Shown piece by piece: positions 1 through 5,855 of a stretch of 7,793 nucleotides of DNA; positions within the stretch are counted from its first letter, which is position 1, and each line of letters starts with the position of its first letter. Source of the DNA: Anaerolineales bacterium (GTDB taxonomy: Bacteria; Chloroflexota; Anaerolineae; Anaerolineales; UBA11858); assembly GCA_015485245.1 (NCBI GenBank), contig WFTY01000384.1:1-7793 (forward strand), written 5' to 3'. The translations under genes and the position numbers were made by a program. Below the pieces are notes generated by a model. It was not told the DNA's origin, searched no databases, and worked only from the letters and a program-made list of their open reading frames with translations.

Positions 1-368
1 CCGATGACCTTCACCTGCATCTTGCGCCGCCAGGCAGCAGCGGCTTGCTGCAAAGCCGTCAACGTATCCTCCACCCGCAAGGCGCAAGGGATCGGCGCTT
101 CCGCCTCCAGGTTCAGAGGCGCGCCAGGGCGCAGGTCGAGCACGGGGATGTCGGGTGCAAGATCGCGCTGCACCAGGGCCAAGCAGGCGCCGCGCTCGAA
201 AGCCGCGGCGACGTAGTCGTGGCCATCCACCTTTTCACCAGGCATCGCCACGAACAGCGCACCGGGGATCACCTGGCGCGAGTCAACCACGGCGTCCGTG
301 ATCACCTGGTTGGCCCAGGCCGGACGCCGATCCACCAGCGCTTCGAGGAGATCGCCCACGGTCAGCAT
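1..368 (-). CDS. murF: MurF, UDP-MurNAc-tripeptide:D-Ala-D-Ala ligase (N-terminal 122 residues)
   Basis: Partial gene: the start lies in the window and the 3' part runs off the left edge. I translated this frame by hand and it is open throughout. MurF is a cytoplasmic ATP-dependent ligase that adds D-Ala-D-Ala to the UDP-MurNAc-tripeptide, the last soluble step in peptidoglycan precursor synthesis. Visible signs are VDSR at residues 28-31 and PGALFVAMPGEKVDGHDYV at about 35-53, typical of the Mur ligase N-terminal substrate domain. The stretch VEDTLTALQQAAAAWRR before KVIG leads up to the expected ATP-binding GxTGSxGKT loop just outside the window. The ALxxxAAxWR spacing favours MurF over MurE, but without the central and C-terminal domains MurE is not fully excluded. 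The ATG at 368 lies 7 bases after the ftsI stop, whose TAG overlaps a TAGGT Shine-Dalgarno-like site, so it is co-transcribed with ftsI. Confidence 0.85.
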   Translation of the reverse strand, partial: MLTVGDLLEALVDRRPAWANQVITDAVVDSRQVIPGALFVAMPGEKVDGHDYVAAAFERGACLALVQRDLAPDIPVLDLRPGAPLNLEAEAPIPCALRVEDTLTALQQAAAAWRRKMQVKVI

Positions 369-375
369 AAAATAC

Positions 376-2130
376 CTACTTCGCTTTCAACTGCAACCGC
401 ACCTCATCCGGCGGGATATCCATCAGCACCACCAGACGTTCAACAACATCGACGAACACCGGCGCAGCCACCAGAGAGGCCCAGGGCGAGCTTGTTGGCT
501 TGTTCAACCAGATGTACACCATAAAGCGGGGATCATCCACCGGGCCCCAACCAACGAAACTGGCGTTGGTCAGATTGCTGTCATAAATCGTCCCGGTGCC
601 GGTCTTGCCCGCCACCTTGTATCCCGGATACATCTCGGTGTACGATTCGCTCTCCACAATTGACGCCAGCATATCGCTCATGACGCGCGCCGTCTGGGCC
701 GAGATAGGCTGCCCGGCATATTGAGGCGTGACGTCGTACTGACGATCGCGGCTGACCACCGATTTGAGAATATGCGGGGTGACCATGCGGCCCTCATTGG
801 CGACGGCGGATACCGCCCGCAACATCTGCAGAGGGGTGACAATAATACCCTGACCGAAAGAATTTGTCGCCAGGTCAATCGGATACCAGCCATCGCTGTT
901 GTCAAAGCGCACCACGCCAGAAGACTCACGCGCCAGCTCAATACCGGTGGGTTGACCGAACTGGAAAGCGCGCACGTAATCGTAGAAGCGCGTCTGCCCC
1001 AGCTTTTCGGTCGCCACCCAGGCCAGGCAAACGTTCAAGGAGTACTGCATGCACGTCGTCATGGTCTGCGGGCCCCAGGCGCCCCCATCCCAGTTGCGGA
1101 TGGTCCAACCATCCACCTGCAAAGCGCCGGTATCGGTGAAGGGGGTGTCCGGCGTGACCACGCCGGAATCCAGGGCGGCAGACATGGTAATAATCTTGAA
1201 GACCGAACCCGGCTCGTACCCATCCACCGCCATGTTATAAGAACGCTGGCCCGCAAAGACCTCGTCGATGTTCCATTCGCCGCTCAAATCCATGCGTGGG
1301 GAGTTGGCCATGCCGAGGATCTCGCCATTGCGCGGATCCATGACCACGATCAAACCCTGAAACGCGCCGCTGGTTTTCATGTGCGCATCGAGGATCTCCT
1401 CCAGCGCCCCCTGAATCTCACGGTCAATCGTCAACACCAGATCCGCGCCATGCAGGGTTTCCGGCAAATCCAGCGCCCGATGAGGATCCGCAGAGACGAC
1501 CGTCTGGCGCGCCACGCCCGAAAGCAGATAGTGCAGGCCCTCCTCGACGCCGTGAACGCTGATGCCGTCTTTGCGGACAAACCCCAGCACGTTTGAGGCC
1601 AGCGATCCCTCCGGATAGCTGCGGTCATAGCGCGGGGTGATCACCAGCCCGCGCAGGCTGTGCGGCCTGCCATCGGCGGTCTTTCCTGGATCCTCGGCTT
1701 CATCAGTGGCATCCTTCAGCGCCTGCAATTTCACCGCCTGCTCGTAAGGCACAAAATAATCCAACAAGACATGCGTATTGGCGACTTTTTCTGGATCCTG
1801 ACTGGCCAGGGCAAGGACCTCGTTGAAGTTCATCCCCAGCACGTTGCTCACCGCCAGGGCGATGCTGGTGGGGTTCTGCACGGCGTTCAGTTCGATGGCA
1901 ACCTCATAGATGATTTGATTGCCTGCCAGCAGGTGTCCATCGCGGTCATAGATGTTCCCGCGCGCCGGGTCGAGGGTGACCAGCTCCACGCCATCGTACT
2001 TTTCCACTTCTCCAATGCGCTCGCCCGGCGCGCCGGATTGCAGGCTGACCAGGCGAAACACAATCGCCAGCCCGACAAAGGCAAAAAAGACCCCCATGCT
2101 AATAAAGCGGAAAGCGTACCGAATATTCAT
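376..2130 (-). CDS. ftsI: Class B penicillin-binding protein, septal peptidoglycan transpeptidase FtsI (PBP3-like)
   Basis: 584-residue membrane-anchored D,D-transpeptidase that cross-links septal peptidoglycan. One N-terminal membrane segment spans about residues 8-30, with the rest outside the membrane. The class B PBP dimerisation domain begins with the conserved DPARGNIYDRDG at 54-65. The transpeptidase domain carries all three active-site motifs: SVFK at 309-312 (nucleophile S309), SLN at 364-366 and KTG at 509-511. There is no PASTA domain after the transpeptidase domain, which ends at residue 584. Its ATG overlaps the TGA of the upstream ftsL-like gene (ATGA, 2127-2130), which implies translational coupling, and murF follows after 7 bases. 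The dcw position favours FtsI over an elongation-type PBP2. SpoVD-like naming is possible, but nothing here suggests sporulation. Confidence 0.95.
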   Translation of the reverse strand: MNIRYAFRFISMGVFFAFVGLAIVFRLVSLQSGAPGERIGEVEKYDGVELVTLDPARGNIYDRDGHLLAGNQIIYEVAIELNAVQNPTSIALAVSNVLGMNFNEVLALASQDPEKVANTHVLLDYFVPYEQAVKLQALKDATDEAEDPGKTADGRPHSLRGLVITPRYDRSYPEGSLASNVLGFVRKDGISVHGVEEGLHYLLSGVARQTVVSADPHRALDLPETLHGADLVLTIDREIQGALEEILDAHMKTSGAFQGLIVVMDPRNGEILGMANSPRMDLSGEWNIDEVFAGQRSYNMAVDGYEPGSVFKIITMSAALDSGVVTPDTPFTDTGALQVDGWTIRNWDGGAWGPQTMTTCMQYSLNVCLAWVATEKLGQTRFYDYVRAFQFGQPTGIELARESSGVVRFDNSDGWYPIDLATNSFGQGIIVTPLQMLRAVSAVANEGRMVTPHILKSVVSRDRQYDVTPQYAGQPISAQTARVMSDMLASIVESESYTEMYPGYKVAGKTGTGTIYDSNLTNASFVGWGPVDDPRFMVYIWLNKPTSSPWASLVAAPVFVDVVERLVVLMDIPPDEVRLQLKAK

Positions 2131-2639
2131 GGCAAATCAGCCAGGGGCAAGACCGGCGCGTTGATCTGCTGCGCCAGCCAGTCCACCCACGAGCGGGTAA
2201 AGGCGGGAGAGATCACCGGCCGCGTGGAAACCACGGTGCGCGCCGGAGTAGCCAAAGCGACATCCGGCTTGCCTGCGTACCCCGGCACCGGGACATACAG
2301 CACCTCGTCGGGGCCAACAGGGCGGAATCCCAATGCTTCAGCGCGCTCACGCATTCTCGCCGCCGAGGTCAACACGGCCAGTTCAGAGCGCATCTGAGCG
2401 ATCTCATATTCGAGGCTTTCCATTTCCTGTCGACGGCGCTGGATTTCCCGGCCCAGGGTCGCCGTGCGGGCGGTCACACTGATGAACAGGCTGCCCAGCA
2501 ACACGAGCACCAGCACGATCGCCAGAAACACGCCAATACCCCGTAGCTGCTTGCGCCACGGAGCCTGGGTATACGCCTGAGTGTAACGGATCGCCTTTTC
2601 CATGATGTTATTTGTCTGGTCTGAACGCATGGTATCCAT
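2127..2639 (-). CDS. ftsL: FtsL/DivIC-like bitopic cell division protein
   Basis: 170-residue small membrane protein. The visible layout is a cytoplasmic N-terminus of about 32 residues, one hydrophobic segment (about 33-56, rich in V, L and I), then a charged helical stretch (about 60-100, with REIQRRRQEMESLEYEIAQM) that looks like a coiled coil, and a Pro/Val-rich tail. This is the FtsL/FtsB/DivIC plan: such proteins bridge FtsQ/DivIB and the FtsW-FtsI synthase in the divisome. FtsL sequences diverge too fast to name from residues alone, so the call rests on topology and on the position between rsmH and ftsI. The stop overlaps the ftsI start. The start is uncertain: ATGs at 2639, 2630 and 2603 are all in frame and none has a clear Shine-Dalgarno site. 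The tail after the coil is longer than in E. coli FtsL (about 121 residues in all). Confidence 0.82.
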   Translation of the reverse strand: MDTMRSDQTNNIMEKAIRYTQAYTQAPWRKQLRGIGVFLAIVLVLVLLGSLFISVTARTATLGREIQRRRQEMESLEYEIAQMRSELAVLTSAARMRERAEALGFRPVGPDEVLYVPVPGYAGKPDVALATPARTVVSTRPVISPAFTRSWVDWLAQQINAPVLPLADLP

Positions 2640-2669
2640 GACCAGAGGCTTGCAAGTCTTATGCCATAC

Positions 2670-3596
2670 TCAAATTTTTTCCGCCACGCGCAGCCGGGCG
2701 GAGCGCGCCCGGGGATTGGCGGTCACTTCAGCTTCGTTGGCCTGCAACGGTTTGCGAGTCACCAGGCGTAGCCGGGCGGTGTGCTCACAGACACACACCG
2801 GTCGCCCCGGTGGGCAGATGCAATCGCGGCTCTCGCGGCGAAAATAGACTTTCACCAGGCGGTCTTCCAGCGAGTGAAAACTGATGACCGCCAGCCTGCC
2901 GCCGGGAGCCAGCGCATCCACCGCCAGGGGGAGCACCTGCTCCACCGCCTCCAGCTCGCGGTTGACGGCGATGCGCAACGCCTGAAAAGTGCGCGTGGCC
3001 GGATGAATGCGCCTTTTGCCGCCACCCACCGCCCGGCGGACGATCTCTGCCAGCTGGCGAGTGCCCTCAATGGGACGGGCCGCCACGATCGCCCGGGCGA
3101 TGCGCCGGGAGCGACGCTCTTCGCCATAGCGGTAGATCAAATCGGCCAGTTCGCTTTCCGGCAGGCGATTGACCAGATCAGCCGCGGTGGTCGGAGCCGT
3201 GGGATCAAAGCGCATGTCCAACGGGCCGTCTTGCCGAAAGGAAAAGCCCCGTTCCGGGACATCCACCTGCATGGAGGAGATACCCAGATCGAGGAGGATC
3301 CCGTCAACATAGTCCCAGCCCAGGGCGTCCAGACGCTCCCTCAGGGTCAGGTAGGAAGCCTGCCGCAGGACGGCGCGCTCGCCAAAGGGGGCCAGCTTTT
3401 CCCTGGCGAGGGCCAATGCCTGCGGATCCAGGTCCAGCCCCAGCAACAGGCCTCCCGGCGAACTGGCGTCCAGGATTCCCCAGCCATGTCCACCCGCTCC
3501 CAGCGTCCCATCAACATAACGACCGCCATCCCGAGGCTGGAGAGCCTGCAGCACTTCGTAGTAAAGTACCGGATCATGAGGCGTTGTCGGGTTCAT
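2670..3596 (-). CDS. rsmH: RsmH (MraW), 16S rRNA N4-methyltransferase for C1402
   Basis: 308-residue SAM-dependent methyltransferase, close to the usual family length. It makes the N4 methylation of C1402 in the decoding centre of 16S rRNA. Nearly every family signature is present: HDPVL at 7-11, the SAM-binding DGTLGAGGHG at 29-38, GLDLDP at 53-58, GISSMQVD at 105-112, GFSFRQDGPLDMR at 117-129, HPATRTFQALRIAVN at 198-212 and ISFHSLEDRLVK at 238-249. A cysteine pair cluster, CIC...CVC (C259, C261, C268, C270), lies in a loop often seen in non-proteobacterial RsmH proteins. It follows mraZ after a 67-base structured spacer and precedes ftsL by 30 bases. Its ATG has no Shine-Dalgarno site and sits inside a repeated CGAACCAATGA element. 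Confidence 0.97.
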   Translation of the reverse strand: MNPTTPHDPVLYYEVLQALQPRDGGRYVDGTLGAGGHGWGILDASSPGGLLLGLDLDPQALALAREKLAPFGERAVLRQASYLTLRERLDALGWDYVDGILLDLGISSMQVDVPERGFSFRQDGPLDMRFDPTAPTTAADLVNRLPESELADLIYRYGEERRSRRIARAIVAARPIEGTRQLAEIVRRAVGGGKRRIHPATRTFQALRIAVNRELEAVEQVLPLAVDALAPGGRLAVISFHSLEDRLVKVYFRRESRDCICPPGRPVCVCEHTARLRLVTRKPLQANEAEVTANPRARSARLRVAEKI

Positions 3597-3663
3597 TGGT
3601 TCGTTAGTTGCAGCGGCTCATTGGTTCGCTGGTTCATCAACCAATACAACCAATGCAACTATC
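3593..3663 (-). repeat. mraZ-rsmH spacer built of TTGGTT/AACCAA repeats, with a long interrupted hairpin
   Basis: The spacer between the mraZ stop and the rsmH start is made of short direct and inverted copies of TTGGTT. TCATTGGTTCG occurs twice, at 3593-3603 and 3618-3628. On the plus strand TAGTTGCA (3605-3612) pairs with TGCAACTA (3654-3661), and CATTGGTT (3619-3626) pairs with AACCAATG (3648-3655). Together they give about 14 paired bases with a bulge of about 8 bases on one side. Inside the loop TGGTT (3630-3634) pairs with AACCA (3639-3643) around CATC. The structure can form in the mraZ-rsmH transcript. No T-run follows, so it does not look like an intrinsic terminator. It may be a dispersed intergenic repeat or an mRNA processing or translation control element. 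Confidence 0.7.
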
Positions 3664-4092
3664 CTACAAATCCAGTTCCGCAAAGCGTTGGGAATTGGCG
3701 TCAACATTGCTCAGGCGGGCGACCTGCTCATCCCACGCCGTTGGCGACCAGATTTCAATGCTCTCGCCAACACCGACGATCACCGCTTCACCATCCAGCC
3801 CAGCCACCTGACGCAAAAACTGCGGGATGAGGATGCGCCCCACTCGATCCAGCTCCACCTGTGTGGCATTGGCAAACAGCAAACGCCGCAGCTCGCGCGT
3901 GACCGGATCGGTGGTGTTCATGGCGCTGAGTCGGGCGAAGATGGCCTCGAACGCCGCCTGGGTAAGCAGGCGCAGATTGCGGTCAAAGCCCTGGGTGAGA
4001 TACGCGCCAGCAGCCAGCTCATCCCGGAAACGCGCCGGAATGGTGAGACGGCCTTTCTCATCAAGCGTGTGGCGGTACTGACCCAGAAACAT
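3664..4092 (-). CDS. mraZ: MraZ, AbrB-like transcriptional regulator of the dcw operon
   Basis: 142-residue protein at the normal family length (B. subtilis 143, E. coli 152). MraZ is a ring-forming DNA-binding protein of the SpoVT/AbrB fold that binds its own promoter and regulates the division and cell wall operon. The two internal repeats each carry the family's DxxxR motif: DEKGR at 11-15 followed by LTIPARFR, and DRVGR at 82-86 followed by ILIPQFLR. The ATG at 4092 is chosen because MFLGQYRHTLDEKGR matches the family N-terminus. The frame stays open back to 4335, but those upstream residues look non-coding and cover the promoter and operator. A GTG at 4107 would add only five residues. 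The Shine-Dalgarno is weak. It is the first gene of the operon, directly downstream of a promoter and MraZ boxes. Confidence 0.96.
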   Translation of the reverse strand: MFLGQYRHTLDEKGRLTIPARFRDELAAGAYLTQGFDRNLRLLTQAAFEAIFARLSAMNTTDPVTRELRRLLFANATQVELDRVGRILIPQFLRQVAGLDGEAVIVGVGESIEIWSPTAWDEQVARLSNVDANSQRFAELDL

Positions 4093-4137
4093 ATGTTCTA
4101 CTTTCACGTTAACCACAGCACGCCGGTCGCCCGGCGC

Positions 4138-4161
4138 GCCACTTCTTCCCACTTTAACCCA
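4138..4161 (-). promoter_or_regulatory. MraZ operator: three TGGG/TGGC boxes at 10-bp period
   Basis: Read on the minus strand, TGGGT (starting at 4161), TGGGA (4151) and TGGCG (4141) are separated by the 5-base spacers TAAAG and AGAAG. This is the published MraZ box arrangement: TGGGN repeats with 5-base spacers, close to the mraZ transcription start. A degenerate fourth unit, TGTGT, lies in phase at 4171. The boxes sit just after the predicted transcription start (about 4166) and 46 bases or more before the mraZ ATG. Bound MraZ would therefore block the promoter, which implies autorepression of the whole dcw operon. The third box has C in place of the last G. Confidence 0.85.
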
Positions 4162-4172
4162 CAAGTACACAC

Positions 4173-4201
4173 AGTATAGTCGAAAGACCCCCAAAATGCA
4201 A
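4173..4201 (-). promoter_or_regulatory. Sigma-70-type promoter of the mraZ operon
   Basis: On the minus strand, TTGCAT (4201-4196) serves as the -35 element and TATACT (4178-4173) as the -10 element, with exactly 17 bases between them. The predicted start is near 4166, giving a leader of about 74 bases before the mraZ ATG. The match to consensus (TTGACA/TATAAT), the optimal spacing and the MraZ boxes immediately downstream support each other. There is no other promoter of this quality inside the mraZ-murF run. Confidence 0.78.
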
Positions 4202-4233
4202 GTGCCGCACCCCACTTTGAAAGGTAGCTGCAA

Positions 4234-4255
4234 GCGAATTCCCCCTGGCGAATTC
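4234..4255. repeat. Short repeat GCGAATTC x2 in the divergent promoter region
   Basis: GCGAATTC occurs at 4234-4241 and again at 4248-4255, a centre-to-centre distance of 14 bases. Because GAATTC is itself palindromic, the pair is both a direct and an inverted repeat and could be a regulator site between mraZ and the divergent aminotransferase gene. I saw no clear -35/-10 pair for the plus-strand gene in 4200-4310, so a link to its regulation is only a guess. Confidence 0.35.
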
Positions 4256-4309
4256 AGGCAAAAAGTGGTCAAATAACCATCATTCACCCCACCTTGGAGA
4301 TCAATCTTC

Positions 4310-4314
4310 AGGAG
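4310..4314 (+). promoter_or_regulatory. Ribosome binding site of the aminotransferase gene
   Basis: AGGAG lies 7 bases before the ATG at 4322. It is the clearest Shine-Dalgarno site in the window and fixes the start of the plus-strand gene. Confidence 0.8.
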
Positions 4315-4321
4315 ATTCCCT

Positions 4322-5725
4322 ATGTCCTCGCACACCCAAAACGACTACCGTCACCTGTTCACCGGCCTAGACGTCCAGGTCCCCCTGCTCAATGGAGAAA
4401 AGCGCCGCTATATCAACTTCGACAACGCCGCTTCCACGCCGGCGTTGAAGGTTGTTCAGGACGCAGTGAACGATTTCCTGCGCTACTACAGCAGCGTACA
4501 CCGCGGCACCGGCTTCAAGAGTCAGCTTTCCACCCACGCTTACGAGCAAGCGCGTCACATTGTGATGAACTTCGTCGGAGCAGACCCGGCAGAGCACACC
4601 TGCATTTTCGGCAAAAACACCACCGAAGCGCTCAACAAGCTGGCGCGCCGCTTCCCCTACACGAAACAGCGAAACGTGGTGCTGGTCAGCGGGCTGGAGC
4701 ACCACTCCAACGACTTGCCCTGGCGGGCCGCCACAGAGGTGATGCACATCGCCCTGACTCCCGACGGGCGGATTGACGAGGCCGATTACGACCGCAAGCT
4801 GGCCGCCTATGGCGACCGGCTGGCGCTGGTTGCTATCAGCGGGGCGAGCAACGTGACCGGTTACCTGACCCCTCTGCACCGCTTTGCCGAGAAAGCCCAC
4901 GCCGCCGGAGCGCAGTTTGCCGCCGATTGCGCGCAGCTGGCCCCACACCGGGCAGTGGACATGCGCCCGCTGAGCGACCCTGGACACCTGGATTACGTTG
5001 CCATTTCCGCGCACAAGATGTACGCCCCCTTTGGCGCGGGCGCGCTGATCGGGCGACGCGATACTTTCGAGCGCGGCGACCCCGATCTGGTGGGCGGTGG
5101 CACGGTGGAGATCGTCACTCTGGAAGACGCCGTCTGGGCCGGGCCGCCCGACCGCGATGAAGCCGGCTCACCCAACGTGGTCGGCGCGGTGGCGCTGGCC
5201 GCCGCCATCCGCCTGCTGGAAGAAATCGGCATGGAGGCTGTAGCCCAGCACGAGGCCGAGTTGACCGAACACATTCTCCAGCGGCTGAGCGAGGTGCCGG
5301 GGCTGACGATTTACGGCGACACAGATGCAACAAAGGCCGCCTCCCGGCTGGGCGTGGTGCCGCTCAACATGGAGGGCAAATCCCATTTCCTGGTAGCGGC
5401 GATTTTGGGGCATGAGTTCGGCATCGGCGTGCGCAACGGCTGTTTTTGCGCCCACCCCTATCTGTTGTACCTGATGGGCGTGAGCGGCGAGGAGGCCGAA
5501 ACGGTGCGCGCCCGCATGCTGGCCAACGACCGCTCGGAGATGCCCGGCTTGGTGCGTGTCAGCTTTGGGCTGTACAACACGGTGGAGGAAATTGACGCCC
5601 TGATCGAGGCGCTAAAGAAAATCGCCGCGGACGATTACCAGGGCGAGTATGTGCAAGACATCGCCAGCGGGGAGTTCCGCCCCAAAGGCTGGGCGCCGGA
5701 TTTCAGCAAGTACTTCGCCCTGTAG
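4322..5725 (+). CDS. Class V aminotransferase-fold PLP enzyme, SufS/CsdA-like cysteine desulfurase
   Basis: 467-residue cytoplasmic PLP enzyme. Family marks in order: NFDNAASTPA (32-41), SSVHRGTG (57-64), the cofactor-side EHHSN (126-130), SNVTGYLTPL (176-185), ADCAQ with the PLP-nitrogen aspartate D202, SAHKMYAPFGAG with the Schiff-base lysine K232, GSPNV (282-286) and RNGCFCAHP (371-379). C376 falls at the same distance after R371 as the catalytic cysteine in SufS (RxGxxCAxP). Cysteine desulfurase activity, releasing sulfur from cysteine as an enzyme persulfide, is therefore likely but inferred. It is longer than SufS (about 406 residues) by a tail of about 35 residues ending in GWAPDFSKYFAL. 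No suf or isc partner is beside it, so its sulfur acceptor is unknown. It diverges from mraZ. Another class V reaction, such as an epimerase or selenocysteine lyase, is possible. Confidence 0.88.
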   Translation: MSSHTQNDYRHLFTGLDVQVPLLNGEKRRYINFDNAASTPALKVVQDAVNDFLRYYSSVHRGTGFKSQLSTHAYEQARHIVMNFVGADPAEHTCIFGKNTTEALNKLARRFPYTKQRNVVLVSGLEHHSNDLPWRAATEVMHIALTPDGRIDEADYDRKLAAYGDRLALVAISGASNVTGYLTPLHRFAEKAHAAGAQFAADCAQLAPHRAVDMRPLSDPGHLDYVAISAHKMYAPFGAGALIGRRDTFERGDPDLVGGGTVEIVTLEDAVWAGPPDRDEAGSPNVVGAVALAAAIRLLEEIGMEAVAQHEAELTEHILQRLSEVPGLTIYGDTDATKAASRLGVVPLNMEGKSHFLVAAILGHEFGIGVRNGCFCAHPYLLYLMGVSGEEAETVRARMLANDRSEMPGLVRVSFGLYNTVEEIDALIEALKKIAADDYQGEYVQDIASGEFRPKGWAPDFSKYFAL

Positions 5726-5806
5726 ACCGCGAACGGAACACGACAGACAGCAGACCCCGGCCAGCCGCCCGCGCGCAGCATCCCGCCCAACGGTCGAGGC
5801 CAAAGG

Positions 5807-5827
5807 CGGAATGACACGGCGATTCCG
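5807..5827 (+). terminator. Weak hairpin in the convergent gap, possible terminator
   Basis: CGGAAT (5807-5812) and ATTCCG (5822-5827) form a 6-bp stem with a 9-base loop, followed by the pyrimidine-rich GTTTCTATCTCTAT. The stem is short and there is no clean T-run, so it is at best a weak terminator for the plus-strand gene. The rest of the 130-base gap (5726-5855) shows no convincing gene or terminator for either side. Confidence 0.22.
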
Positions 5828-5855
5828 GTTTCTATCTCTATCGTTGAGAGCATCG

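Noticed and set aside
721..1596. Long plus-strand open frame of 291 codons opposite ftsI
   Set aside because: It lies wholly antisense to ftsI, which has every expected motif. The translation is His/Arg/Gln-rich without family features, as expected for a GC-rich shadow frame.
3605..3661. Intrinsic terminator between mraZ and rsmH
   Set aside because: The hairpin is AT/GT-rich, interrupted, and not followed by a T-run in the transcript direction. The downstream genes appear to depend on read-through.
3593..3663. CRISPR array or riboswitch in the TTGGTT-rich spacer
   Set aside because: The repeats are too short and irregular, with no constant spacers, and no known riboswitch core is recognisable.
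2781..3830. Plus-strand open frame of 349 codons opposite rsmH and mraZ
   Set aside because: It covers two strongly conserved genes and the repeat spacer on the other strand, and its translation shows no recognisable domain.
4217..4245. TTGAAA as the -35 box of a promoter for the plus-strand gene
   Set aside because: No -10-like hexamer occurs at 16-18 bases downstream; that position is C-rich.
4093..4335. N-terminal extension of MraZ to the most upstream ATG at 4335
   Set aside because: The extension would cover the promoter and MraZ boxes and run past the divergent gene's start. The family N-terminus MFLGQY begins at 4092.
4367..5014. Minus-strand open frame opposite the aminotransferase gene
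   Set aside because: It is antisense to a gene with a good Shine-Dalgarno site and complete active-site motifs, and it has no features of its own.
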